Source: Metellina segmentata
Taxonomy: Eukaryota > Arthropoda > Arachnida > Araneae > Tetragnathidae
DNA: 64,000 bases
NCBI GenBank assembly: GCA_947359465.1
Contig: OX375875.1
Location: forward strand, 59,273,981 to 59,337,980
Direction: 5' to 3'
The position numbers were made by a program, and so were the translations under genes. The notes beneath the pieces were generated by a model. That model was not told where the DNA came from and searched no databases. It saw only the letters and a list, made by a program, of their open reading frames with translations. Shown in pieces: positions 46,706 through 57,362 of this stretch. Positions within the stretch are counted from its first letter, which is position 1; every line of letters begins with the position of its first letter.

Positions 46706-47512
46706 CAGGGATTCCCAACCGGTGGTACGTGTACCACTGGTGGTACGCAGAAACGTTTCAGGTGGTACACAAGGATGATACGAGCGACCCAAATATTCAA
46801 CGATGTTTGTTCGATTTTTTAATATGTACAACCACGTTATAGGAAAAATGGGATTATATGAAATCAATTTTGTGATTAACGTTTTTATTACATTGTAACA
46901 AATAACGCTAACAGTTGCACATTATTTAAAGAGAAACTTCGATGATGATTATCTATTTCTATTCAATGGCTATCTCGGCGAAATTAAGTTGATATCTCTC
47001 CCTGTCTTATGCCATTTGTTACTAGTTACTTGTGTGAGAGTAGTTTTTCTGAACTTTTGTACATAAAAAAAAAAGAAAGAAACAGAGTAAGTGTTGAAGA
47101 AGAATTAAGAGTGAAGTTAAGCTCCAATGCTCCTGATATTGATATTTTAATAAAAGACAAACAACAACAAGTTTCGCACTAAAAATTGATTTTTGATTAT
47201 GTTAATCTTTGTTTGCTTAATTTGTACTATTTATTTAAAATTATTTTTTGAGACCTGTAAGTAAAAAATAAAACATGTAATTTTCAATAATCGTTTTATT
47301 TTTTCCTTTATTAAAACGTCATTTATACGAAATACAAGTGCATTAATCATAAAATATGAAACTTTCTTGGTATTTTAATTAAAATAAAACAAGCCATTGG
47401 GCACTTTTCTGACATTAGATACATGTTTCTAAAAAATATAAGACTGGTCGTACGCAAAAATTTTCTAAAAATTTCAAGTGGTACGTAGTTGCTAAAAAGT
47501 TGGGAACCCTTG
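46706..47512 (+). mobile_element. hAT transposon, internally deleted, with perfect 8-bp target duplication
   Basis: The ends are CAGGGATTCCCAAC and, in complement, CAAGGGTTCCCAAC. They are flanked on both sides by the same 8 bases, CCCTAATT (46698-46705 and 47513-47520). An 8-base duplication and CAGGG-type short inverted repeats define the hAT superfamily. The left end also has repeated 'ggtggtac' and 'gtaccac' motifs, typical subterminal binding sites. At 807 bases most of the transposase is missing. Confidence 0.93.
46960..47182 (+). pseudogene. hAT transposase C-terminal (dimerisation) remnant
   Basis: The frame reads 'LMPFVTSYLCESSFSELLYIKKK', then after a one-base shift in an A-rich run 'RNRVSVEEELRVKLSSNAPD', 'IDILIKDKQQQVSH' and a stop at 47180. 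This is the conserved hAT C-terminal block (SYLCE..FS.L..IK...RNR....EE.LR..LSS..P.I). The DNA-binding BED and most of the RNase H-fold core are absent. Confidence 0.85.
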
Positions 47513-47520
47513 CCCTAATT

Positions 47521-48512
47521 CATTCTTTCGGAATGAATGAATGAACAGATCAATGAAATGGATTTTAATGCAGACCAATAACTAATAGTCACGATGGACA
47601 ACACATAGTACCCATGCATAATATAGCACGCTTTTCAAGATACACAAGTCTTTTACACAATCTACTCATTAAGGCCCCAGAATCCCTAAAGAAACCATCT
47701 CTTTTCTTTGAAGATTTACTCAAAGAGGACGGCTGTCACCACTGCCTGTTATCCATACTTCCCTTTCAGGTGACGTGGTCTGACTGGAATTAGATAACAG
47801 ACAGCTGCGGTAGATGAATTAAGCATCGGGATGAAGATATACAGATTGAGTCTCGTAAATGATTGAAAACTGTTCTTCGTATATGAACGATCTCTTTCAA
47901 CACATAATAATCAAAACAATGATGCATCTGTCTGAAGACTGTCAAGATTACGATGAATATCATCCTACAGTCCATGACATAAATACAGTTCATGATTAAC
48001 TTTCTGATGTGTCGCCTGTCGTTGCCAATCTTATGTATCACACGTATTGCAATTTCTGTGTGGTTTTTCAGTTTCAGCCAAATTTTGAGTTGTATTGCTG
48101 AAGTGATGCTCTAAGCAGATATTCGTTGTGATTGCTTGATATAAGAATCGTAAAAGAGTGCGTTTTAGTAAAACATTCACGAAACGATATTTTGACTGCG
48201 AATCCATCGTAGCATGTATAGGTCGTCTTGTTAAATTTTATTTTCACGCATATTTTTCATACAATTTATGTGTTGCATGTTTGATTCCTGCAACGCACAG
48301 TGATTGTATTTCTCTCTTCTATGGTATTAAAACTTTCCATAGGGGTATATGTTCATTTGAAGTGTTCTGTCTTACGTTTGTTGCAACTAGAACAAATATG
48401 TCCCTTACATCCTAAAACCCAAGCGATCATAAAATTTGAAAGCAATTAACACTTTTCTATGACTTGTGGGATTCAACGACTGGTATTGTTATGGTATTTC
48501 CTCGTGTAAATA
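47521..48512. other. AT-rich noncoding stretch
   Basis: Contains short GAAT repeats at 47531-47544. No gene recognised. Confidence 0.5.
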
Positions 48513-49087
48513 TACAGGGTGATTCTACGGTCATGGGACGAACTTGAAGGGGTGGTACAGCTTACTAAAACATACATTTTTCGTATAGGAATGTATAGTC
48601 GGAAGTGACGCTTTGAGGCACGACCACAAAAAATGAGACATGAAGTGAAAAAAATTTTTATTAACAACATCCTTTCAAAGTGCTTCTTTGCAGCAATGTT
48701 TATAATAAATGCTTAAAATTGCGACCACCAACAGTAACACATGCTTGGTAGCGTCGAAGGAGTGATTGGCGAACAGTTCCAAAGATGCCAGGCATTTCGG
48801 GCACGCTTGCAGCCGCAATGGATAGTTGAGCAACGAGTTCCTCAGTTGAGTCAACTAGAGTCCCGTAAACGATGGTCTTCAGATGCCCACATAAGAAGTT
48901 ATCGATGCTCGATAGATCTGGCGATCGGGGTGGCCATCGGACTGGTCCAATATTTTTCTGTTCATGTCTCAATTTTTGCGTTCGCGCCTCCACGTGTCAC
49001 TTCATACATTCATGTACGAAAAATGTATGCTTTAGTAAGCTATACCACCCCTCCAAGTTTGTCCCATGACCGTAGGATCATCCTGTA
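48513..49087 (-). mobile_element. Deleted mariner/IS630-like element with long inverted repeats
   Basis: The inverted ends are about 130 bases long and alike over most of that length. The left begins TACAGGGTGATTCTACGGTCAT and the complement of the right begins TACAGGATGATCCTACGGTCAT. Both then share the 'gggacgaacttg.aggggtggta.agcttactaaa.catac' region. TA flanks the ends. The minus-strand middle (48700-48950) encodes a transposase C-terminus only. Confidence 0.9.
48700..48950 (-). pseudogene. Mariner/IS630-like transposase C-terminal fragment
   Basis: Minus-strand sequence reads 'VRWPPRSPDLSSIDNFLCGHLKT', 'VYGTLVDSTEELVAQL', 'PGIFGTVRQSLLRRYQACVTVGGRNFKHLL' with a stop. This is the terminal part of the DDE transposases often annotated with an N-terminal DUF4817 helix-turn-helix, where 'RSPDLTPLDFFLWG' holds the last acidic catalytic residue. 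The upstream two catalytic residues and DNA-binding part are deleted. The residues before 48950 belong to the inverted repeat. Confidence 0.85.
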
Positions 49088-50315
49088 TAAGTACAATAGA
49101 GTACTTTAATATTTGTGCAATTCAGACGAAAGACTTAAGCGGCTAACATAATCCTTGTATCTTAATAGTGTTTTTACACATCCACTTAAATGTATGCAAC
49201 AAAAAAAAAAAAAACTCAACAAAAAAATATTTTTTCTCTAACAAAGTTGAATGGCGAATATTTAAGACAATATTTTTCGATGTTGTTCACCTGATAGATC
49301 AAATGCATCGAGATTTTTCACCTCGTTTCAGAACAGATAGTACATATTATTATCAAAACACGAATAAAAGCCCCCGTACTTGATGAATTCGAAAAAAGAC
49401 CATTACATTTTACTCCCAAAAGGATCCATTCATCAACACTTTTCAAGCAAAGTCAGAAATATTTTACTTTCCTCGGTCTACCCCGAGAAAAAAATTACTA
49501 ACGAAGAATATTATTGAATTAATAAACACATAATCCTAATACCTGTCGCAAAACAACACCTAATCGCATCAGCTAACTAACAAATGCCAGCGATTTTTAG
49601 TCTTTCTTCGAATACAAGGAAACGGTCTTCGTTGTGTTTAAAAACAAATATATGAATTTTGGAACTGGTGGGATGAAGGGAGAAAATAAAAAGAGAAAAG
49701 GAGAAAATCTCCCCGCTATGCATGAATATGCAACCATGCAAGATCTTAGATAAATATATTCGAAGCAAAAAAACGGTGGGATCCCCTCGAGATGAAAAAC
49801 GCGACACAAGCCTATTATTTTATTCCGTCTTCAGGAAATAGCCGAAAAATGCAGCTTTAAAAATGGAAGCTCCATCCCGGCGATGCAGTTCTTTGAAAAG
49901 TGCGGGTATGCGATGAACGATGAAATGGTAGGCGTCGTGCACGCATTAAAGTTTCATAACGTCATTTCGCACAAGAGATAAGGAAGCTACTCCTTGTGTT
50001 ACAGCTTCCGAGAAGGCAATCAGGAAGAAGACAATGGATTGCTTTGTTTCCGTTTCATTATGATATTCGTTTATTTTGTTTGTCTCGATGTTCTAGAATG
50101 ATTTTGGTGCCTGGAATGCATAATTTTTTTTTCGATGAGTAATCTGTCGTTGCATGTTTCAAATTCGAAAACATATTCATCGTGAATTTTTCTGTTTTTA
50201 AAAACAAATGGTATGAATAGGTTTTGAAGTATTCAATTGTCTGCTTTTCGGTTAATACTACCCGATGTAGAATAACAACTGTAAAAATGAAATGTTATAC
50301 GTAATATCAAGTAAA
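49088..50315. other. Noncoding stretch with a GC-richer island at 49800-50050
   Basis: The island (with 'catcccggcgatgcag' and 'gtaggcgtcgtgcacgc') matches no repeat here and has no coding features. Elsewhere AT-rich. Confidence 0.4.
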
Positions 50316-50451
50316 AGGACACACGTACACAAGGAAAATTTCGTTGACGCATCAAATAAAAATATACCTAGAGAGGAATTGAGCCTGTGCTGTCAACTCG
50401 CAAGTTGCTAGTAAAGTGGGAAAACCTACTGAGTCACAGCGACCTTCATGC
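50316..50451 (-). repeat. SINE type E copy
   Basis: Shares 'ggacacacgtacacaaggaaa', 'agcctgtgctgtcaactcgcaagttgc' and 'aacctactgagtcacagcgacc' type blocks with the copy at 54905. The last block, on the minus strand, is an A-box-like head. Confidence 0.6.
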
Positions 50452-50649
50452 TTTTTGAAATGCAAAAACACAAAATAAATATCGCGTGACGCTTATTTCA
50501 AATGGAGAACTTTCTGATAATAATCAAAAATAAATTTTAAAAAGAAAAGTAGACTGGTGGTGAGGATTACAAATGTATAGACCAAAATAATGAAGAAATA
50601 AGTTTAAAAGTTATGATTTCTTCACTCAAAATACATATTCATCAAAATA

Positions 50650-51385
50650 AGTACATTAAACACCCGATTATCCGCAGGCGGCTTTTTCGCAGTCTTTTTT
50701 TCATCATTTTGCGACAAAATGTTGTTGAAAAAACTTCAATCTCAAATAAAAAATAGGTGCTTAAACACAAAAATAGTTAACTAATTTTTTTGTGAATTCG
50801 CAAACTTTTAAGTACAGAAATCTACTGTTTATTAATTAATAATTGTATTGGCACACTACTCTGCAAATAAAAGTTGTTCAAAAACATTTTCGTGTTGATT
50901 TGTGCCCTTTTAAGCCACTTAGCGGATTATCTGTATATGCCGCGCCACTCAATTCCGCGGATAATCGAGAGCTCACTGTATATAAATGCTCTTGTAACAG
51001 CAAATACTTCAAAAGACATTCTTTTTTCGAGACCTGTTTAATATTAAAAGCTATTATTTCGAAGCAAAACAAAAAACAAAAATAATTAACTAATTTTTTT
51101 TGTGAATTCACAAACTTTTAAGTACAGAAATCTACTGTTTATTAATTCATAATTCTATTGACACACTACTCTGCAAAAAAAGTTGTTCAGAAACATTTTC
51201 GTGTTGATTTGAGCCCTTTTAAGCCACTTAGCGGATTATCCGTATATGCCGCGCCACTCAATTCCGCGGATAATCGAGAGCTCACTGTTTATAAATGCTC
51301 TTGTAACAGCAAATACTTCAAAAGACATTCTTTTTTCGAGACCTGTTTAATATTAAAAGCTATTATTTCGATGCAAAGCATTAAG
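50650..51385. mobile_element. pogo/Tigger-like MITE end inside a 309-bp tandem duplication
   Basis: Two nearly identical segments start with 'ttaactaatttttttt' type sequence at 50777 and 51086, an offset of 309 bases. Each includes, in complement, TACAGTGAGCTCTCGATTATC followed by CGCGGAATTGAGTGG (right-end sites near 50980 and 51289). A CAGT-starting end with 'CTCGATTATCC' is the form of pogo/Tigger inverted repeats with a TA target. A weaker opposite end, 'cccgattatccgc', lies at 50662-50674. Equal open frames in the two units are shadows. Confidence 0.6.
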
Positions 51386-52355
51386 TTTCAGTTACACAAA
51401 AAATATCACTTGCTCTTTTAATGAATTAACTTCAAATTCGAGAGAAACAGTAAACGTAACACAACCACAACTTTATGATTACCGTCAAAAAACTTCAATT
51501 AGAATAGTTAGTAGAGAGAATTACAAATATGCAAAACTAAGAAATGATAGAGAAATAAAAGTATCGTCATCTTCAACTCAAAATATAGATGTTTAAGTGC
51601 TCTTGTAACAGCTGCTTCAAAATACATTCTCTTTTCGAGATTACCTGTTTGTTATTAAGCGATAATTTCAATACGAAGCTAGGGGCTTCACTAAAAATAT
51701 CGCTCTCGTCTTAAGTCTATTAACTTCAACTTCGAAAGCTACAATAAATGAAAAATTGAAGTCTCCTCCAGCAATTCAGAAGAGACTTGAGAAATTCTCG
51801 TCTTTCCACCATTGGGATAAGTGAAAATATCCACATGCAAGCGCGACTGCTACTTAACTGACGGTTGGTTGAAGAAAAGTTTAATGCTTATCAAACCCCA
51901 CAAGATCTGGAAAGGATCAGTTACTGCTCAAAGTAACTGATACTTCTCTCTGCGCGGACGCAAGGTTTCCCTCTTTTAAAAGATACTGACTGAGAGTTTA
52001 AGCCTGTATAAAATTACTCGAACACATAAAAATAACATTTTCACCCGACTCCGTCTACTTTAAATTTTTCCCCAAGTCATCCGTACCCGGTTTTTTTTCT
52101 CCAAATTACTCCTTCCTCAGACTATATTTATTCGGAGTAATTTCTTCCTTCTTACCTGAAGAGTATAAAAGTATACTTAAGGCATCTCCCCCGAAACTGC
52201 AGAAATATTTTGCCTTTAGTAATTGGTCATTGATGCTGCTCGTTTTTCTTCCCGGCTGCACTTGCAGTTGTAGATAGGAAAAATCTCTTTTTTATGGAGT
52301 CATTTGAGAGTTGTAGCTCTCTACCTCGACATTTTCATTAAAAACATCTTCGGTT

Positions 52356-52356
<1 letters not shown>
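51386..52356. other. Noncoding stretch with a partial third unit of the preceding duplication
   Basis: Bases 51596-51690 repeat 'gtgctcttgtaacagc', 'cttcaaaa.acattct.ttttcgaga' and 'acctgttt' from the 309-bp units, but diverged. The rest is repeat-free, without a gene. Confidence 0.5.

Positions 52357-52388
<32 letters not shown>
52357..52388. repeat. (CA)16 microsatellite
   Basis: An uninterrupted CA dinucleotide run of 32 bases. Confidence 0.98.
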
Positions 52389-52389
<1 letters not shown>

Positions 52390-53186
52390 TGGCTTGGAAT
52401 AAAATTCTCTAAAAATAAATATTTCCTCTTTTTTTCCGTACCTGGGCATATTTACTGGGTTTTTTTCGCATTCAAGCAACGATTCCAATTCTACATTTAG
52501 TGTGGATTTTTCGCTCTCTTTTTCTAGTGAAATATTTTTACGATATTACGGTCGATGGGTGCTATTAATGTGAGAGGAAATTCTTTTTAAACGCTATTCT
52601 CGGTGTGTCTTTTTCTTCCAAGAAATTCGTGGAATAGATTGGGGGTTTTTTAAAATACCGACACCGCACGATTCAAAATTTTGCAAGCATAAGATCTCCC
52701 CAACTGTATTTAGTTTTTTACATCAACTAAATACCCGATGCACTTAAACTTTAAGCAAAGGGAAAAATTCTTTTAAAAATATGTTCAAGAACATGTTTAA
52801 AAGAAAGGTATTAGCTCTCTGAGGGATTCCCACGCAGTTGCAGAACGGACCCGTGCAGAACAGTCGGTTTTCCACGAACCCTTTCATGACTTTTAACCAG
52901 TTTCGACCTTTACCATTAGACGCTTTCCAAGAGCTATTAGAAGCAATGGTTGTATTTATTAGTTGTTATATATTTTATGGAGTAAAAGCGATTCTAAAGT
53001 TTTATGGAGTAAAGCTACTCAGGAATGTCGTGACGCATAGACGGTTAAAAATACAATTCATTCTTTAGAAATTCTGAAAACATTCGCTGTTTTGGGAAAA
53101 TCAAAAGAACGTCTAATTTGTTTAAATTAAATAACGATAAAATTATATAACCACAAAAAATTCAAAATAGTATCAGTATAAATTGT
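52389..53186. other. Noncoding stretch with an R-B fragment
   Basis: Near 52805-52940 'ctctgagggattcccacgcagttgcagaacgg' and 'agtttcgacctttac' type blocks place a diverged R-B copy here. No gene was seen. Confidence 0.45.
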
Positions 53187-53728
53187 ATGTAGAGCAGGGC
53201 TCGAAATACCCGGGTGCACAGGTGCACCGTGCACATGAAAATACAGTTGTGCACCTAATTTTTTCCCGCTAGGTGCACGTTACCAAAGGGGGGGGGCGTG
53301 TTTTATGTTATTTTGATTCTTGAACAAAATATTAGTATCGACCTCTCTCGCTCTGAAGGAACGTAATTGAAATTCCTAAATACACACTATGCGAAAACAA
53401 AATCGCTGGCCCATAACGAGTTTATACAGGAGTAAGGTTCATTTGTGCCATGCCACCAGAACTTGCCGATGATCGAAACATTTTCCAGATGGCTCTGTTG
53501 AAGCGACGGAGAAGGGAGAATTTAGATGTTTAAATATTTTTATTTACTATCTACTACTAATCTATCTAAACATACCCAACTAATAAAGTAGTTTACACTA
53601 CATTAATGCTCTTATATTACGTTTTTCTTAAATGTGCTCCTATAGTATAATCTATGCACCTAATTTAAAAACTTAGGTGCCCAAGGTGCACCTGTATTAA
53701 AAAATCTATTTCGAGGCCTGATGTAGAG
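53187..53728 (+). mobile_element. hAT MITE, copy 1, with 8-bp target duplication
   Basis: The element is 53195-53720 (526 bases). Its ends are CAGGGCTCGAAATA and, in complement, CAGGCCTCGAAATA, and it is flanked by ATGTAGAG at 53187-53194 and 53721-53728. Both subterminal regions carry several GTGCAC palindromes, probably transposase-binding sites. It has no transposase. Confidence 0.93.
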
Positions 53729-53751
53729 TACCAATTACTGGTATAGTAGCA

Positions 53752-54011
53752 AGCGGCCGGGTGGAGCTATTGCTTTTACGGGTAATCGTGTTCAGCAGAC
53801 TGATTTGTCAAGACTTCTAAGTGATCACTTATGTTGCCTTAAATTTGATAAGGGCAATAAGATCTTCCCCATTTGTCGAAATTGTAACATCAATCAATCT
53901 ACCCCTGATCATCTACTATCCTGCTTGGGGCTTGAAACGAGGGACTTGACGCAGAATCCCCTCCTGGTTTATGACTTTTTTAGTGGTTTTGGTCCCATGG
54001 ATCTGGTTTAG
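53752..54011 (+). pseudogene. Non-LTR retrotransposon ORF2 C-terminus
   Basis: An open plus-strand frame reads 'GGAIAFTGNRVQQTDLSRLLSD', 'HLCCLKFDKGNKIFPICRNCN', 'STPDHLLSCLGL' and ends 'FGPMDLV' at a stop (54009-54011). 'C-x2-C-x8-H-x4-C' is the terminal zinc-knuckle of RNase H-bearing non-LTR elements, and the 'LLV.DF' and 'MDLV' ending matches arachnid copies as I remember them. The upstream ORF is missing. The fragment begins within 25 bases of the MITE target duplication. Confidence 0.75.
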
Positions 54012-54176
54012 CCTATTGGCTAGACCAGTTAAGATTAGTAATAGCAACAACACATGTAGGATTTAGAAAGCAGTAAAGAAACACTGGTAAAAGTGGTTGT
54101 GGATTTACGATGAAAATCACCAAAACATCATTATGGATTTTCTTATTATTGCCGATATTTTATTAATACTTAAGGT
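54012..54176. other. Spacer, probably retrotransposon 3' untranslated tail
   Basis: AT-rich, following the ORF2 stop. No poly(A) or microsatellite tail was clearly seen. Confidence 0.4.
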
Positions 54177-54705
54177 CAGGCCTCGAAATAGACTTTTTAA
54201 TATAGGTGCACCTTGTGCACGTAAGTTTTTAATTTAGGTGCACAGGTTATATTTTAGGTGCACATTAAAAAAACGTAATATAAGAGCATTAATGTATGAT
54301 GTAGAGATGTATGTTTAGATAGGTTATTTGTAGATAGTAAATAAAAATATCTAAAAATCTATATTCTCCCTTCTCCGGCGCACGGCTGTCGCGACAGTCG
54401 CTTCAACAGAGCCATCCGGTAAATGTTTCGATCATCGGAAAGTTCTGGTGGCAGTGGCACAAGTAAACCCTCCTCTTGTATATGCCCGTTACAGCCCAGC
54501 GATTTTGTTTTCGCAGAGTGTGTATTTAGTAATTTTAATTACGTTCCTTTAGAGCGAGAGAGGTCGATACTAATATTTTGTTCAAACATCAAAATAACAT
54601 AAAACGCATTTACCCCCTTTTTTTTAAACTGTAGAAAAAAATTATGTGCGCAATTTTATTTTCATGTGCACAGTGCACCTGTGCAACTGGATATTTCGAA
54701 CCCTG
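54177..54705 (-). mobile_element. hAT MITE, copy 2, inverted relative to copy 1
   Basis: 529 bases, the same family as 53195-53720 but on the opposite strand. Ends are CAGGCCTCGAAATAG and, in complement, CAGGGTTCGAAATA. Flanking bases 'cttaaggt' and 'ctttaagt' are only a rough 8-base match, so the target duplication is decayed. Internal blocks (such as 'gcttcaacagagccatc') align in reverse with copy 1. The GTGCAC motifs are retained. Confidence 0.9.
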
Positions 54706-54904
54706 CTTTAAGTTGATTTGCTTTGTTTCTAAGATCATAATTTATATATCACCACAGTAATGACAAATACTGTCAGAATGAGACAGAAAGAGAACTAATG
54801 TAATCAGCAATTTTAGCCGTGAATTTTATGGTAAAATAAGCACCAGTAAGATTGATTGGCTTTCGAAGTCGCAAGGGCCAGATCTGGAAAGCTGTGCCAA
54901 ATAA

Positions 54905-55068
54905 TGTTTATCCTGTCCAGTAAGCAAGGACATGCACACGAGGAAAGTCCTACTTTAACAAAAAGAATAAACACACCCCGGGTAGTTACAGGAATCATAC
55001 CTGTGCTACTCATAGTACACAGGCTGATAGAGTAGTGGACAAACCCACTGAGTCACAATGACCCCATC
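54905..55068 (-). repeat. SINE type E copy (most complete)
   Basis: On the minus strand the head reads 'gtcattgtgactcagtgggttt' (A-box-like), with a degenerate B-box region near 54985-55000 ('ggtatgattcctgta'). The body includes 'ctttcctcgtgtgcatgtcc'. It shares blocks with 50316 and 28912. Confidence 0.65.
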
Positions 55069-56502
55069 AATAAAGAAATGTCACATCCATAAAAAGTTTT
55101 CTTGATTTTGTATTGTTTTCATGATTTTGTTATGAGGTTGAATTCGAATAACAAAATTACAGTAGAACACAAACCAATCCACAAAGGTTGATTAACTATT
55201 TTCCATGCTCTATCTTTGAAAGGAGAAAAATTAATTGCTCTTCCTACTTCAATCGTTAAATGACCTAGTTTGAACATTGGAATGCTATCTTGAAAAATTA
55301 AGATCCCTATTTCTTCTCTCTCCCCTTTGTTGGCCCTTTTATAAGAATAAATAGAAAAATCTTCCCCGTTTTCCTAATCTACAATTCTATCTTAAGTCAT
55401 CCAATGATATTTTAAAAGAAAGCGATCAGTTCAAATGTGTGTTTAATCCTCAGAAGTGATGTCAAATCTTTTATGGTGTTAAATAATATTTTTTAATATT
55501 CTTAATTTTTTAAGAATCAGTTTAGTTAGAAAGACACGTAGATATGTTATGAATATAAACAATCCAAATGTAATTACAACCGTCACTAAAAATCAGCTAT
55601 ATTCATCTAAAAGTAAATATAATGCGAACAATTTTTCCCTGTTATTTTTTCTGATACATCTTCGGTGCTATTACATATTTACAACTCTACATAACGTCAT
55701 CCAATGATATTTTTAAGTAAAGATATCATTTTAGATGTGTGTTTAATCCTCATAATTCGAACTTTCAGTTTTGAAAACCAATTCAGTTTAAAAAATGGTT
55801 TTTAAGTACAAAGTATCCAAATGTATTTGCAGTCACTGAAATTCAGTTACATTTATCCCAAAGCATACATAAATGCAAACAACTATGTATCAAATTTCAA
55901 ACAATTCGTCGAACGAACTACATACGTCCTTACCGAGCTTCCATTATATTCAGTTAAAAATTATTTCGTTCTTTGTTAGGCACATAAAATAAAGACCATT
56001 TGTAATAAATATCTCTGCTGATGCACTAACTTTAATTGGATAGTTTTTTTAAGATAATATTTTCTCTCTTGAGTTTCGAGAACAATGCACACGATTTTCT
56101 CCACTGTTCGAACTGAAAATTTGTTACAACCTAGTTTAGTGTTAATCAAAGTGCAAAATTTTTAAACGGACAGTGAGGAGTAAAGATAATAGGAGTCACT
56201 AAAGACGCGACGGATTAAACAAATTGTCAACAAAGGAGAAACTATGACACTTCCGAGAACACAAACGACGCCTTTTATGACGATATTCTATTTATGAGGT
56301 GTGAATCATAACGGCCTCATAAAATAAAGGAATTCCATTAATGTTTTCTCAGAAAACTATAAACATCCCTTGTTATTAAGATGCTCATTAAATCCACGCT
56401 TCCACATAACTTCTTTTGAATAAATGAGAGCTCATTCAAGCAACATCAAAATTATCAACATCTCGTTCAAATGTAAATAAAGGACAAGTAGCAGTTTATT
56501 GA
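55069..56502. repeat. AT-rich stretch with a diverged duplication, period about 300 bp
   Basis: Blocks 'tacaattctat.ttaagtcatccaatgatattt' (from 55379) and 'tacaactctacataacgtcatccaatgatattt' (from 55680) are followed by matching 'atgtgtgtttaatcctca' and later 'atccaaatgtaatt/atttgca' blocks. No gene was seen. Confidence 0.7.
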
Positions 56503-57362
56503 CTTTAGTGAGGCGGTATAAAACACTTCTTTAGAGTGAGTGTAGAGAAAGGATTCATTATAATGTAGAAAGCGATCTAGTGAAATTATTGATGGAATGC
56601 TAGACCTTTTTGATTTTGGTGAGGTGGTACAAAAACTTTCTTTAGAGAGCTAGTATATTGAAAGGATAAATGGCAATGTGGGGGAATTCAGTGAAATTAT
56701 TAATGGAATGATAGATTGTTTTAACTTTAGTGGGGTGGTATAATAACCTTTTTCAGAGTGAGTACAAAGAAAGGATTCATTTTAAGGATCATTGATCGTT
56801 ATTTAAAGCACTGGAGTAACAAAGCGGGTATTGGTAATAGTCAGGAATCAATCCCAAAGGAACAATTCAAAGACAATGCCTCGTAATTTTGAGCCACGAT
56901 CAAATGACGAGGTTCAACACCTATGTTAGCATACCACTCTTCAATCTGCCAAACTAAGGTGAGGACATTTTAGGCCACGACAGATTTAACGTGCTCCATC
57001 CCCTTTGTACACGACTGTCGTTGGTTAAATTGAGTTTCGAACTCAAATCCTTTGGTTTCTAATCCACTGCTCTTACACTAGGCCATCGCAGGCCTCAATC
57101 TTTGATGAAAAACTCTTTTGTACGATTTTTGATGGGATACTAGACCGTTTTTTATTTTAGTGAGGTGGTATAAAAACCTTCTTCAGAGCAAGATCAGGAG
57201 ATAAATATACAGAAATGTCTTTATTGATGTGAAAAGTTTTTTAGTACGATTTTAATGAGGTGATAAAAAAACCTTTAGAGTGATCACAGAGAAAGGATTC
57301 AGTGAATTTATGGAAAATCATTTAGTGAAATTATTACTGGAAAACTAGACTGTCTTAATTTT
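56503..57362. repeat. Tandem repeat of about 100-111-bp units interrupted by a SINE
   Basis: The block 'tttagtgaggcggtataaaa' or variants recurs at 56503, 56615 and 56726, then after the SINE near 57156 and 57251. The 'agaaaggattca' and 'tgaaattatt.atggaat' blocks also recur. The SINE at 56800-57095 therefore entered an existing array. Confidence 0.85.
56800..57095 (-). repeat. SINE family A copy inserted into a tandem array
   Basis: Near full-length: tail at 56800-56825, body, and tRNA-like head at 57030-57090 on the minus strand. Confidence 0.8.

Noticed and set aside
48158..48415. Plus-strand frame of 85 codons with hydrophobic and Cys residues
   Set aside because: AT-rich chance frame; no domain or context.
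50843..51421. Two near-identical small proteins encoded in tandem
   Set aside because: The frames lie in the 309-bp duplicated pogo/Tigger-like end; identity follows from DNA duplication, with no coding signal.
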